NCBI RefSeq assembly: GCF_003432485.1
Contig: NZ_QVNQ01000001.1
Coordinates: 372,001 to 436,000 of the forward strand
Reading direction: 5' to 3'
From: Actinomadura spongiicola
Lineage (GTDB): Bacteria; Actinomycetota; Actinomycetes; Streptosporangiales; Streptosporangiaceae
DNA: 64,000 nt
Under the pieces are notes generated by a model. The model did no database searches. It had not been told where the DNA came from and worked only from the letters and a program-made list of their open reading frames with translations. The position numbers were made by a program, and so were the translations under genes. Each line of letters opens with the position of its first letter. Within the stretch, counting starts at the first letter, position 1. This document shows positions 1 through 8,272 of the stretch, in pieces.

Positions 1-490
1 CCATGGCGCGGGCGATGCCGAAGTCCATGACCTTGACTTCGTGCTGCCGGGTCAGCATCACGTTCGCCGGTTTGATGTCGCGGTGGACGATCCCGCCGCG
101 GTGGCTGTAGTCGAGGGCCCTGAGGATGCCGTCGGTGACCTCCAGGGCCTTCTCCGGAAGCAGCGCGCGGTTCTCTCTGAGCAGGTCGCGCAGCGTGCTT
201 CCGTCCACGTACTCCATGACGATGTACGGGATGGAGGTTTCGCCGATCATGTCTTCGCCGGTGTCGTACACGGCGATGACGGAGGGGTGGTTCAAGGACG
301 CCGCCGACTGGGCCTCACGGCGGAACCGGGCCTGGAACGTGTGGTCGCGGGCCAGGTCGGATCGCAGCGTCTTGACCGCGACGACGCGATCGAGGCGCAG
401 GTCACGGGCACGGTAGACCTCGGCCATGCCGCCTCGCCCGATCACCGTATCGAGCTCGTAGCGGCCGCCGAGCAGCCGAGGTTGACTCAT
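1..490 (-). CDS. pknB: Ser/Thr protein kinase PknB, 5' part (cut by window edge)
   Basis: This is the N-terminal 163 residues of a membrane Ser/Thr kinase that coordinates cell-wall synthesis and division; the rest lies beyond position 1. The kinase fold is plain: glycine-rich loop GRGGMAEV (18-25), ATP lysine VAVK (K40), catalytic HRDIKPAN (D138) and DFG (D156). K40, D138 and D156 fall at the same residue numbers as in Mycobacterium tuberculosis PknB. The ATG start (MSQPRLLGGRYEL) lies 22 bp after the end of pknA, so the gene is the last member of the fhaA-to-pknB operon. The PASTA repeats expected in the extracellular half cannot be seen here. Identity rests on the kinase motifs plus the conserved gene order. 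Confidence 0.93.
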   Translation of the reverse strand, partial: MSQPRLLGGRYELDTVIGRGGMAEVYRARDLRLDRVVAVKTLRSDLARDHTFQARFRREAQSAASLNHPSVIAVYDTGEDMIGETSIPYIVMEYVDGSTLRDLLRENRALLPEKALEVTDGILRALDYSHRGGIVHRDIKPANVMLTRQHEVKVMDFGIARAM

Positions 491-512
491 ATGCGCACTT
501 TCCCTCGTACGT

Positions 513-1919
513 CTACACCTTGTCTCCTGAACCTAGCTTCCCGCTCTCGGTGGGAGAGGGATCCGGGCTCGGAGTTGACGGAGTCCTGGGGTTCTCCGGC
601 AGGGTGGGTGTCGGCTCGGGGGCGGTGGGGGTCGCCCCGGGTGGTTTCGTGGGTGTCCTCTGTGTAGGGGACGCTTCGGTCGTCTCCGGCGTTGACGGAC
701 GGATCCTACGCGTCGGTTGCCGTGGCATGACAGTCGGCCTGGGTGTGGTACGTGACCAGTGTCGCGCCGCGCCGCCCGGGGAGGCGGCCGGGTTGTCGAA
801 GGTTCCGTCGCCGACCGGTCGTGTGGCGGGTGCGCCGGGCGGCTCGTGCTTGTTCTCGCTGAAACCGGTGTATCCGCGCCACAGCGATCCGGCCATGACG
901 ACGCACACAACCAGCAGGACCGCCGCCACCGACGTGTACGTCATCACCGGTCGCCCGCTGAGTCGGTGCTGTCCGCGCCACGGCCTCGAAGCGAGGTTAT
1001 CCCTCGCGTCGGACGCGTCAAATCCAGACAAAGGGGTTGATTGGGCAACAAGGGTGGGTCGTGAGCGCCGGCCGCCCACATCGACCCGGGGTATCCGGCC
1101 CGTGGCGAGGCTCGCCCGGATCTCCAGCGCCCGTTCGGCGACGGTCGCCGCGTCGGCCGGACGATCCGTGGGCCGCTTCGCCAGCATCTCCATGATCAGG
1201 TCACGGGCCGCCACGGGGATCCGCCCCGGCAGCTCCGCGGGCGCCTCCCTGACATGCCGCAGCGCGACCTCCACCGGGGTGGAACCGTCGAACGGAGGCG
1301 CTCCCGTCAGGCACTCGTACGCGACCACGCCCAGCGAGTACAGGTCGGCGGCCGGGGACAGCTCCAGGCCCTGCGCCTGCTCCGGCGAGATGTAGTGCGC
1401 CGTCCCCATGACCATCCCGGTCGCGGTCTGCGACGCCGCGGCCAGTTGCCGCGCGATTCCGAAGTCGGTGATCTTCAGGATGCCGTCGGGGGACACCATC
1501 AGGTTCGCGGGCTTCACGTCGCGGTGCACGACGCCCGCCCGGTGCGCGACGGTCAACGCCCGGCCCGCCTGGGCCAGCAGGTCCAGGACGGCCTCCAGTG
1601 GCAGCCCGCCGTCCCGCGCGAGGATCCTGTCCAGCGGCTCGCCCGCCACCAGTTCCATCACCAGGAACGCCCGGTCGTCCTGCTCGCCGAAGTCGAAGGC
1701 ACGTGCGATCCCGGGGTGCCGCAGCTCCGCCGCGAACCGTGCCTCCGCGGCGAACCGTCCACGCGCCGTCGCGTCCGACCCGAACTCGCGCCGCAGCAGC
1801 TTCACCGCCACCAGACGTCCCGTCGCGTCATCGGACGCACGCCAGACCTCGCCCATCCCGCCGACCGCCAGCCGCTCGAGCAGCCGGTAGCGACCGTGTA
1901 GGACGAGGCCCCCGTTCAC
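513..1919 (-). CDS. pknA: Ser/Thr protein kinase, PknA type
   Basis: A 468-residue membrane kinase of the growth/division cluster. The kinase domain covers about residues 11-270: VGGMGEV glycine loop, K40 in VAVK, HRDVKPANL (D134), DFG (D152) and an activation segment ending GTAHYISPEQ. One membrane segment follows at about 326-347, then a Pro/Thr/Ser-rich extracellular tail of ~110 residues with no PASTA domain, as expected for PknA rather than PknB. The reading frame is open further upstream, but the GTG at 1919 overlaps the pbpA stop codon (GTGA) and begins the kinase fold directly, so I chose it. The tail is low-complexity. Confidence 0.9.
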   Translation of the reverse strand: MNGGLVLHGRYRLLERLAVGGMGEVWRASDDATGRLVAVKLLRREFGSDATARGRFAAEARFAAELRHPGIARAFDFGEQDDRAFLVMELVAGEPLDRILARDGGLPLEAVLDLLAQAGRALTVAHRAGVVHRDVKPANLMVSPDGILKITDFGIARQLAAASQTATGMVMGTAHYISPEQAQGLELSPAADLYSLGVVAYECLTGAPPFDGSTPVEVALRHVREAPAELPGRIPVAARDLIMEMLAKRPTDRPADAATVAERALEIRASLATGRIPRVDVGGRRSRPTLVAQSTPLSGFDASDARDNLASRPWRGQHRLSGRPVMTYTSVAAVLLVVCVVMAGSLWRGYTGFSENKHEPPGAPATRPVGDGTFDNPAASPGGAARHWSRTTPRPTVMPRQPTRRIRPSTPETTEASPTQRTPTKPPGATPTAPEPTPTLPENPRTPSTPSPDPSPTESGKLGSGDKV

Positions 1920-3403
1920 TTCTTCAACACCTTGGCCATGATCGCCGCGGCGATCGGTCCGGCGTTGGCCGCGCCGTCGCCGGGGCCCTCGGTCGCCACG
2001 GCGAAGGCGTAACGCGGGTTCTCGACCGGGCTGAACCCGACGAACCACCGGGAGTTCGGCAGACCGGACGCCGGGTCCTGCTCGGCGGTGCCGGTCTTAC
2101 CGGCGACCCGCTGACCTCGCAGGTTCGTGGCGGTGCCGCTGGCGACCACGGCCCGCATCATGTCCGCGAGCTGTTCCGCGTGGTCCTCACTCATCGCCGT
2201 GCCGAGCTCCTTGGGGGAGGCGTTCTGCAGCTCGCTCTGGTCCTTGGCGCGCACCTTCTGCACCACGTACGGGTTCATGATCTTGCCTTTGTTCGCGATC
2301 GCGGCCGCGACCAGCGCCATCTGGAGCGGGGTGGCGCGCACGTTCTCCTGGCCGATGCCGGATCGGGCGGTCCCGTCCTTGCCCGTCGGGACCGTCTTTC
2401 CCTCCGCGTCGGTGTACGACACCGGCACCTCGCTCTTGGCCGCGAACATGTCGGGCTCCAGTTTGACGCGTTCGCCGAACCCGAACTTGGTGGATCCGTC
2501 GTGCAGCTGCTGGATGCCCATGTCGAGAGCCATCTTGCCGAATGTCGTGTTGCACGACTCGGCGAACGCGTTCTTCAACGTGGCCGTGCCGGCACAGCTG
2601 CCGCTGTCGTGGGAGTTGGGCAGCGCTTTGCCCGACTCCGGCAGGATCAGCTGTCCGGTGTTGACGGTGGTGGAGCTGTTGAGTCCGTCGCGCTCCATCG
2701 CGATCGCCGACGTGACCGCCTTGAACGACGAGCCGGGCGGGAACGTCTGGCTCAGCGCGTTGTCGACCAGCGGCCGCAGGACTCCGCTGCCCTTGTTCAG
2801 CTCCTCCAGCCGCTTGGCGCCCTTCTCACCCGTCTGCGGCGCCACCTCGTTCGGATCGAACGACGGCCACGACGCCGCGACCTTGATCGCGCCGGTCTTC
2901 ACGTCGATCACCACGGCGCCGCCGCGGCGGCCCTGCTGCGTCTTCGCCTTCAGCTGCTCGTACGCCGTCCGCTGCGCGTCCGGGTCGATCGTCAGCTCCA
3001 GGTTCGCGCCGTCCGCCTTCTTGCCGATGAACGTGTCGAACCAGTGCTGCTGCGTGATCCGCTTGTCCTTGCCGCCCAGCAGCGAGTTGTAGGCCCGTTC
3101 GAGCTGGGTGGCGTTACCGTTGAAGTACCCGGTGATCGGCGCGAAGACCGGGCCGTCCTTGTAGGTCCGGCCGTACTTCGGGTTGTCCTTGCCGGTCTCC
3201 GTCGACGTCACCAGAACCTCGCCGCCCGCGGAGATCTGCCCGCGCGGCGAGTTGAACACGTCGGCGTACTGCCGGGCGTTGTTGGAGTCGGTCCGCAGGT
3301 CCTCCGCCTGGCTGCCCTGGACGTAGTTGACCTGCGCCATCAGGCCGAAGAACAGCAGCAATGCGAAGATCGCCACCCGTCGAACCGGCTTGTCCATGCT
3401 CAT
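1916..3403 (-). CDS. pbpA: Penicillin-binding protein PbpA (class B transpeptidase)
   Basis: A 495-residue D,D-transpeptidase that cross-links peptidoglycan outside the membrane and works with the RodA polymerase encoded just upstream. An N-terminal signal anchor (about residues 8-25) is followed by a dimerisation region and the transpeptidase domain. The catalytic SxxK is in PPGSSFK (S225, K228), SCN is at 283-285, and the KTG motif is in VAGKTGTAEQ near the C-terminus. The gene starts 10 bp after the rodA stop and its own stop overlaps the pknA start, so translation is probably coupled. Length and gene order match actinobacterial PbpA. Confidence 0.95.
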   Translation of the reverse strand: MSMDKPVRRVAIFALLLFFGLMAQVNYVQGSQAEDLRTDSNNARQYADVFNSPRGQISAGGEVLVTSTETGKDNPKYGRTYKDGPVFAPITGYFNGNATQLERAYNSLLGGKDKRITQQHWFDTFIGKKADGANLELTIDPDAQRTAYEQLKAKTQQGRRGGAVVIDVKTGAIKVAASWPSFDPNEVAPQTGEKGAKRLEELNKGSGVLRPLVDNALSQTFPPGSSFKAVTSAIAMERDGLNSSTTVNTGQLILPESGKALPNSHDSGSCAGTATLKNAFAESCNTTFGKMALDMGIQQLHDGSTKFGFGERVKLEPDMFAAKSEVPVSYTDAEGKTVPTGKDGTARSGIGQENVRATPLQMALVAAAIANKGKIMNPYVVQKVRAKDQSELQNASPKELGTAMSEDHAEQLADMMRAVVASGTATNLRGQRVAGKTGTAEQDPASGLPNSRWFVGFSPVENPRYAFAVATEGPGDGAANAGPIAAAIMAKVLKK

Positions 3404-3413
3404 GGGACGCCAA

Positions 3414-5000
3414 TCACCTCGTGCTCACGATCTGGGTCATGCCTTCGTCCTGGATCGCCTGCGGGGCCGGCTTGCGCGCGTCATGGCTCATCCGCACCAG
3501 GATCGCGATCAGAATCCAGTTGGCCATCAGCGACGAACCGCCCTGCGACAGGAACGGTGTCGTGAGACCGGTGAGCGGGATGAGTTTCGTGACGCCGCCG
3601 ACGATCACGAAGACCTGGAGGGCCAGGACGAACGAGACACCCCCCGCGAACAGCTTCAGGAACGGGTCACGCGCGGCCACGGCCGTCTTCATCCCGCGTT
3701 GCACGATCAACGCGTAGATCAACAACAACGCCATCAGCCCGGTCAGCCCGAGCTCCTCGCCCATCGAGTCGAAGATGAAGTCGCTGAAGGACAGGGGCGT
3801 CCGCCACGGCTCGCCCTGTCCGAGCCCGGTGCCGAGCACCCCGCCCTGCCCGAGCGCGTACAGGCCCTTCATCAGCTGCGCGCTGTCGGCGTACGTCCCG
3901 CCGAGCTCGGCGCAGGCGGAGGCGCCGGGCGAGATCGCGTCCTGGGCGTCGAACTTCTTGTAGATCTCGGTGTTCGGGTTGACGGGGACGACCTTGCCGC
4001 TCTCCAGCAGGCAGCCGCCGTCGAAGTACGGCTTCGGGTTCTGCCAGATGTCGATGCGCTGGTTGACGTGGCCCATGAACGGCAGCAACGTCGCGACGAA
4101 CACGCCCATCGCCAGCAGACCGATGCCGATGAACACCCACGACACCCGCTGTGTCGCGATGTACAGCATCGACACGAACAGGCCGAAGAACAGCAGCGCG
4201 GTACCGAGGTCCTTCTGCATGAACAGGACGCCGAGGCAGAAGAACCAGATCACCATGATCGGGCCGAGGTCACGGGCCCGGGGCAGGCTGAGCGGCCCGA
4301 CCTTCTTGCCGATCAACGACATGGCCTGCCGCTTGTTCACCAGATAACCGGCGAAGAACACGACGAGCAGCAGCTTGGCGAACTCGCCCGGCTGGACCGA
4401 GAACCCGCCCACCCGGATCCACACCCGGGCGCCGTTGATCTCCGCGCCGATACCGGGGACGATCGGCAGCATCAGCAGCATGAGGGCGCTGAGGCCGATC
4501 AGGTACGTGTAGCGCTGCGCGGTCTTCGGCGTGAACGACAGCGGCGCGTCGGTCTTGTCGGTGTCCCGCATGATCAGCACCGCGGCGACGAACAGGCCGA
4601 TGCCGACGAACGTCCACATCAGCTGGTTGGGCGCGTCGGCGGCGTCCTTCAGGATCTCCTTGCCCGCGGCGAGGGCGATCTTGCGGTCGGCGCTGGTGTC
4701 GAGGTCCAGCCGGTAGATCATCGCGAGCCCGAGGCCGTTCAGCGCCACCGCCAGCGGCAGCAGCAGCGGATCGGCGTACGGGGTGAAGCGCAACTGCACG
4801 AAGTAGGCGATGAAGGCCAGTACCGCGAGACCGCCGCCGTACACGACCAACCCGCCGGGGATCATGCCGTCACGGGCCAGCCCGACCTCCGCGAACGCCG
4901 ACAGCGTCAGCACCATCGCGAAGATCAGCAGGGCGAACGAGGCCGCGTTGCGCCGCTGGTACGGCAGACGTGCCCGGATCTGGTCGCCGATCGACTGCAT
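3414..5000 (-). CDS. rodA: RodA/FtsW-family peptidoglycan polymerase
   Basis: A 528-residue SEDS-family glycosyltransferase that polymerises lipid II into glycan strands. It has about ten or more hydrophobic segments, a large extracellular loop around WQNPKPYFDGGC, and the family signatures VQPGEFAKLLLV and LSQGGSSLMANW. The start ATG (MQSIGDQIRARLPYQRRNA) abuts the pstP stop codon directly. The pairing with PbpA downstream is the classical RodA-class B PBP synthase unit. The paralogue FtsW is excluded by context rather than by sequence. Confidence 0.93.
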   Translation of the reverse strand: MQSIGDQIRARLPYQRRNAASFALLIFAMVLTLSAFAEVGLARDGMIPGGLVVYGGGLAVLAFIAYFVQLRFTPYADPLLLPLAVALNGLGLAMIYRLDLDTSADRKIALAAGKEILKDAADAPNQLMWTFVGIGLFVAAVLIMRDTDKTDAPLSFTPKTAQRYTYLIGLSALMLLMLPIVPGIGAEINGARVWIRVGGFSVQPGEFAKLLLVVFFAGYLVNKRQAMSLIGKKVGPLSLPRARDLGPIMVIWFFCLGVLFMQKDLGTALLFFGLFVSMLYIATQRVSWVFIGIGLLAMGVFVATLLPFMGHVNQRIDIWQNPKPYFDGGCLLESGKVVPVNPNTEIYKKFDAQDAISPGASACAELGGTYADSAQLMKGLYALGQGGVLGTGLGQGEPWRTPLSFSDFIFDSMGEELGLTGLMALLLIYALIVQRGMKTAVAARDPFLKLFAGGVSFVLALQVFVIVGGVTKLIPLTGLTTPFLSQGGSSLMANWILIAILVRMSHDARKPAPQAIQDEGMTQIVSTR

Positions 5001-6581
5001 CTAGGACTTCCCTCCGCCGGAGGGACAGTCCGCGATGCGCGGGTCACGCTGCTTGCACTCGTCGCGGCGGGCGGTCAGGTCCCGCACCTTCGCCTGTGCC
5101 ACGTCGGCCCCGATGATGTTCTTGACATCGCCCTTGGTGATCGCCGTGGCGTCCGAGACGGGCAGCTCGGCGATCGCGAGGGCGGCGGTCTTGACGCTCT
5201 TCTCCTTGCAGTCCTGCTGGCCGCGCCCGCGCACGACGCCGACGTTGCCGGACTGGTCGACGAGGCTGTACTTGCAGACGCGGTCGACCAGCATCCGCCA
5301 CTCGCCCGGACCGTCGACCGTGTAGGTGGCCTTCACCTGCTGCTGGAGGTCCTGCGGGAGGTCGTCCACCATGATCTTCTGGAGGTTCTTGGCGTTGGCG
5401 CGACGGGACATGTCGAAGCCCAGTACCGTTTGCGGCGTGCCCCGGAACAGGAGGGCCTGGCCGTTCTCCTGCCCGATGTAGTAGCCGTTGCGGACGTTCT
5501 GCACCAGCACGAACCCGCCCACCGCCACGGCGATGACGACCACGCCCGCCACCACGACCAGCCACGTCCATCTGCGCAGACCGCCCCGCCGCAGCTGCTG
5601 CGTCGGCGCCTGCTGCATCCCGCCCGGCATCGGCGGGCCGCCTCGCGGATCGTGCAGCGGCGCGGGGGCGGGTGGCGGTGGCATCTCGTCCACCGCGACC
5701 GGCGGCTGTGGCCTGGTGTCGCGGAGTTGCGCGGCCCGCCCGGCGGGTGTGTCCGCCGCGGTGGTGTTTGCGCCGGGACCCCCGCCCGGCGGCTCCGGCG
5801 GCGTGGTGTTCGCCGCCGCGCCCACCGCGTGTCCGGGCCCGCCCGTCGGCGGCTGCCGCTCCAGGTCGATGACGTCGGCCACCACGCAGGTGATGTTGTC
5901 GGGACCGCCGCCGCGGTTCGCCAGGTCGATCAGTTGCCGGACGGCCTGTTCCGGCTCGTCCACGTCCGTCAGCACCTGGAAGATCGTCTCTGCCGTGACG
6001 ACGCCGGACAGGCCGTCCGAGCACAGCAGGTACCGGTCGCCGACCTGCGCCTCCCGCAGCGACAGGTCGGGGTCGACCTCGCCGCGGCCGTCCAGGGCCC
6101 GCAGCAGCAGCGAGCGCTGCGGATGCGACGCGGCCTCGTCGGGGCTGATCCGGCCCTCGTCCACCAGCGACTGGACGAGCGTGTGGTCATGGGTGATCTG
6201 GAACAGGCTGCCGTCCCGCAGCAGATACGCCCGCGAGTCTCCTATGTGGACCAGCGCGACCTGGTTGCCCGCCCAAAGCATCGCCGTCAGGGTCGTGCCC
6301 ATGCCCTGGAGCGCGGGATCGGATTCCACGATCCGATGAAGGTTGTCGTTGGCGGCCTTGACCGTGCGTTCCAGCGCGGCCAGCAGTTCCGTCGCGGGCA
6401 GGTCCTTGTCGAGCGCCCGCAGCGCCTCGATCGCCGCCGCGCTGGCGATCTCGCCGCCGACGTGCCCGCCCATGCCGTCGGCGACCGCGAGCAGGTGCGC
6501 ACCCGCGTACGCCGAGTCCTCGTTGCCCTCGCGCAGCATGCCGACGTCGGAGCGCGCGGCGTAGCGGATTCCCAGTGTCAT
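5001..6581 (-). CDS. pstP: PP2C-family Ser/Thr phosphatase PstP
   Basis: A 526-residue membrane phosphatase that dephosphorylates PknA, PknB and their targets. The PP2C domain (about 5-240) shows the metal-binding residues in NNED-type REGNED (20-22), DGMGGH (35-40), GDSRAYL (114-120), SDGLSG (188-193) and GGPDNIT (225-231). A proline-rich linker (about 243-335) leads to one membrane segment (338-361) and an extracellular tail of ~165 residues with several cysteines. The frame extends further upstream, but the ATG at 6581 (MTLGIRYAARSDVG) overlaps the fhaB stop (ATGA) and aligns with the start of known PstP proteins. Confidence 0.94.
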   Translation of the reverse strand: MTLGIRYAARSDVGMLREGNEDSAYAGAHLLAVADGMGGHVGGEIASAAAIEALRALDKDLPATELLAALERTVKAANDNLHRIVESDPALQGMGTTLTAMLWAGNQVALVHIGDSRAYLLRDGSLFQITHDHTLVQSLVDEGRISPDEAASHPQRSLLLRALDGRGEVDPDLSLREAQVGDRYLLCSDGLSGVVTAETIFQVLTDVDEPEQAVRQLIDLANRGGGPDNITCVVADVIDLERQPPTGGPGHAVGAAANTTPPEPPGGGPGANTTAADTPAGRAAQLRDTRPQPPVAVDEMPPPPAPAPLHDPRGGPPMPGGMQQAPTQQLRRGGLRRWTWLVVVAGVVVIAVAVGGFVLVQNVRNGYYIGQENGQALLFRGTPQTVLGFDMSRRANAKNLQKIMVDDLPQDLQQQVKATYTVDGPGEWRMLVDRVCKYSLVDQSGNVGVVRGRGQQDCKEKSVKTAALAIAELPVSDATAITKGDVKNIIGADVAQAKVRDLTARRDECKQRDPRIADCPSGGGKS

Positions 6582-7099
6582 TTGCGCAGCTCGATCACGG
6601 TCTTGCCGATACGGACCGGTACGCCGGGCGGAACCGGCATCGGCCGGCTCACCTTCGTGCGTCCGAGATACGTGCCATTGGTCGAGCCGAGATCTTCCAC
6701 GATCCACTGACCGTCCTGCGCATAAAGTCGGGCATGCCGGCTCGAAGCGTAGTCGTCGGTCACTACGAGTGTGGCGTCATTCGCCCGACCGATGGTGATG
6801 GGCACCCCGGTGAGATCGATGACCGTACCGGCCCGTTCGCCCTGCACGACCACCAGCTTCGTCGGGGCGCCCTGCTGGGCGTTGCGCGGCTCGCTCGACT
6901 GCCTGGACTGCCTGGACTGCCGGGACTGCCTGGGCTGTCGCGCTCGGCTCGGCTCCGGCTGCGCCGCGCGCTGCGCCGCCCTCGTCGCGGCCTTGGAGCC
7001 GAACAGGTCGGCCCTGATCACGCCGACGGCCGCGATGACGAACAGCCAGAGGACCGCGAGGAACGCCAGCTTGATCAGGGTGAGGGTGAAAGGGGACAT
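6578..7099 (-). CDS. fhaB: FHA-domain membrane protein FhaB (FipA type)
   Basis: A 173-residue protein: one N-terminal membrane segment (about 8-30), a charged, RQS-repeat-rich linker (about 36-80) and a C-terminal forkhead-associated domain that reads phosphothreonine marks set by PknA/PknB. The FHA motifs are visible: TIGR, SSRHARL and DLGSTNGTYL. It starts 11 bp after fhaA and its stop overlaps the pstP start. The linker is encoded by a 9-bp tandem repeat, so its length may vary between strains. Confidence 0.93.
   Translation of the reverse strand: MSPFTLTLIKLAFLAVLWLFVIAAVGVIRADLFGSKAATRAAQRAAQPEPSRARQPRQSRQSRQSRQSSEPRNAQQGAPTKLVVVQGERAGTVIDLTGVPITIGRANDATLVVTDDYASSRHARLYAQDGQWIVEDLGSTNGTYLGRTKVSRPMPVPPGVPVRIGKTVIELRK
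6897..6932. repeat. 9-bp tandem repeat inside fhaB
   Basis: Four copies of GACTGCCTG (third copy ends GG) run head to tail and encode repeated RQS triplets on the minus strand in the linker between the FhaB membrane segment and FHA domain. Because the unit is a multiple of three, copy changes keep the frame. Confidence 0.85.
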
Positions 7100-7110
7100 C
7101 GGAGTCGGGG

Positions 7111-7866
7111 TTACTCCCTATCGCGGCGGAACACAAGGGTGGTCCGGCCCATCGTGACGCGGGAGCCGTCCACCAGCGTGACCCGCCGGATCGGCTGCCC
7201 GTTCACAAACGAGCCGTTGGTCGACCCTAGATCCACAAGAGCTATTTCGGGACCTTCTACGCGTATCTCAGCATGGTGCCGGGATACGCCCGGATCGACA
7301 AGGCGCAGGTCGCAGTCAGTGCCGCGACCCAGCAGGGTCACAGGCGTATTGATCTCGTAGGTGCGTTGGGTCGTGTCCGACCCCTCGACGGCCGTGGTCA
7401 CCAGCAGCCGCGGGTTTCCCCCGAAAACCCCACCACGCGCTCCACGCGGAACATCGCTCACCGGCTGGCGGATCTCCCCGCCCTCCACGGTCGACCCCCG
7501 GATCACCCCCGACCGGATGCGGAACATGCCTGTCGCGAGGTCACCGGCGTTCTCGAACCGCACGCGCACCGGACCCACGAAGGAGTACCCCTGTTCCTTC
7601 GCGTACTCACGCGCGAGGTTCGCCAGTTCCTGGCTCAGGCTGTCCGCGTACACTTGGAGCCGCTGGCCGTCCTGCTGAGAGATCTCCACGACGAAGTCGT
7701 TCGGAACGAGCGTGCGACCCTGCGCCACGATCGCCGCCCGATCGTCCATCTCGCGCTGCACAGCACTGGCCACCTCGACAGGCTGCAGCTCAGACTTGAA
7801 GGCACGGGCGAAGGCCCCTTCGACCATGCCCTCGAGCCGTCGCTCGAAGCGCTGAATGACGCCCAC
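7111..7866 (-). CDS. fhaA: FHA-domain protein FhaA (DUF3662 + FHA)
   Basis: A 251-residue cytoplasmic protein that heads the kinase/cell-wall operon. Residues 1-~115 form the FhaA N-terminal domain (start VGVIQRFERRLEGMVEGAFA), and the C-terminal ~90 residues form an FHA domain (LLGRGTDCDL, SRHHAEI, DLGSTNGSFVNG). In mycobacteria FhaA binds phosphorylated MviN/FhaA partners and regulates cell-wall synthesis. The frame stays open upstream into the tRNA region, but the GTG at 7866 is preceded by a good ribosome site (GGGAGG, 5-7 nt away) and matches the family N-terminus. Confidence 0.92.
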   Translation of the reverse strand: MGVIQRFERRLEGMVEGAFARAFKSELQPVEVASAVQREMDDRAAIVAQGRTLVPNDFVVEISQQDGQRLQVYADSLSQELANLAREYAKEQGYSFVGPVRVRFENAGDLATGMFRIRSGVIRGSTVEGGEIRQPVSDVPRGARGGVFGGNPRLLVTTAVEGSDTTQRTYEINTPVTLLGRGTDCDLRLVDPGVSRHHAEIRVEGPEIALVDLGSTNGSFVNGQPIRRVTLVDGSRVTMGRTTLVFRRDRE

Positions 7867-7967
7867 GGGCACCTCCCTTCCCCACTGGTAGACGATCGTA
7901 TCGGTGCGAAGGTTCGCGCGGCGTATCTGGTACCTAACCACTGTCATACCCGTGCTAGCCTTTTCAG

Positions 7968-7985
7968 CGACCCGAAATCGGGTCG
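7968..7985. promoter_or_regulatory. 18-bp palindrome between fhaA and tRNA-Leu
   Basis: CGACCCGA-AA-TCGGGTCG, 8-bp perfect arms with a 2-bp centre, sits in the short divergent spacer 8 bp before the tRNA and ~100 bp before the fhaA start. It could be an operator or a small hairpin; no regulator is assigned. Confidence 0.4.
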
Positions 7986-7992
7986 ACGCCCA

Positions 7993-8075
7993 GGGCGGGT
8001 GGCGGAACGGCAGACGCGCACGGTTCAGGTCCGTGTGTCCGAAAGGATGTGAGGGTTCAAATCCCTCCTCGCCCA
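7993..8075 (+). tRNA. tRNA-Leu (anticodon CAG)
   Basis: An 83-nt class II tRNA. The acceptor stem is GGGCGGG/CTCGCCC with one G-U pair. The anticodon arm CACGG-TTCAGGT-CCGTG gives anticodon CAG, which reads CUG leucine codons. A long variable arm (TGTCCGAAAGGATGT) is typical of leucine tRNA, and the T arm is GAGGG-TTCAAAT-CCCTC. The discriminator base is A at 8075; CCA is not encoded. Confidence 0.95.
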
Positions 8076-8120
8076 CTCGTCGGGTGGCGACGGAAGTCGG
8101 TACCCCACGGTGACGGAACA

Positions 8121-8151
8121 AACCCCGGAGCGGCAGGCTCCGGGGTTCTTT
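8121..8151 (+). terminator. Intrinsic terminator after tRNA-Leu
   Basis: A perfect 10-bp stem AACCCCGGAG / CTCCGGGGTT with a 7-nt loop is followed by CTTTG. It lies ~45 bp after the tRNA and reads correctly for the plus strand. Confidence 0.85.
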
Positions 8152-8272
8152 GCGTTCGGAGGTCGGCCCTCCGGTGTCCGGCGAGGGCCGAAGGGCCAGG
8201 TACGGATACCCGGCCCTTCGGGCGGTTGGTTTCGGCGTGAGGTCGCCGTGTCCCTGTGGGTTCAGGGGCGGA

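Noticed and set aside
1598..3565. 655-codon plus-strand frame
   Set aside because: Antisense to pbpA and pknA; low-complexity basic composition.
3327..6710. 1127-codon open frame on the plus strand
   Set aside because: It is antisense to rodA and pstP, has Arg/His/Gln-rich composition typical of high-GC antisense frames, and no family motif.
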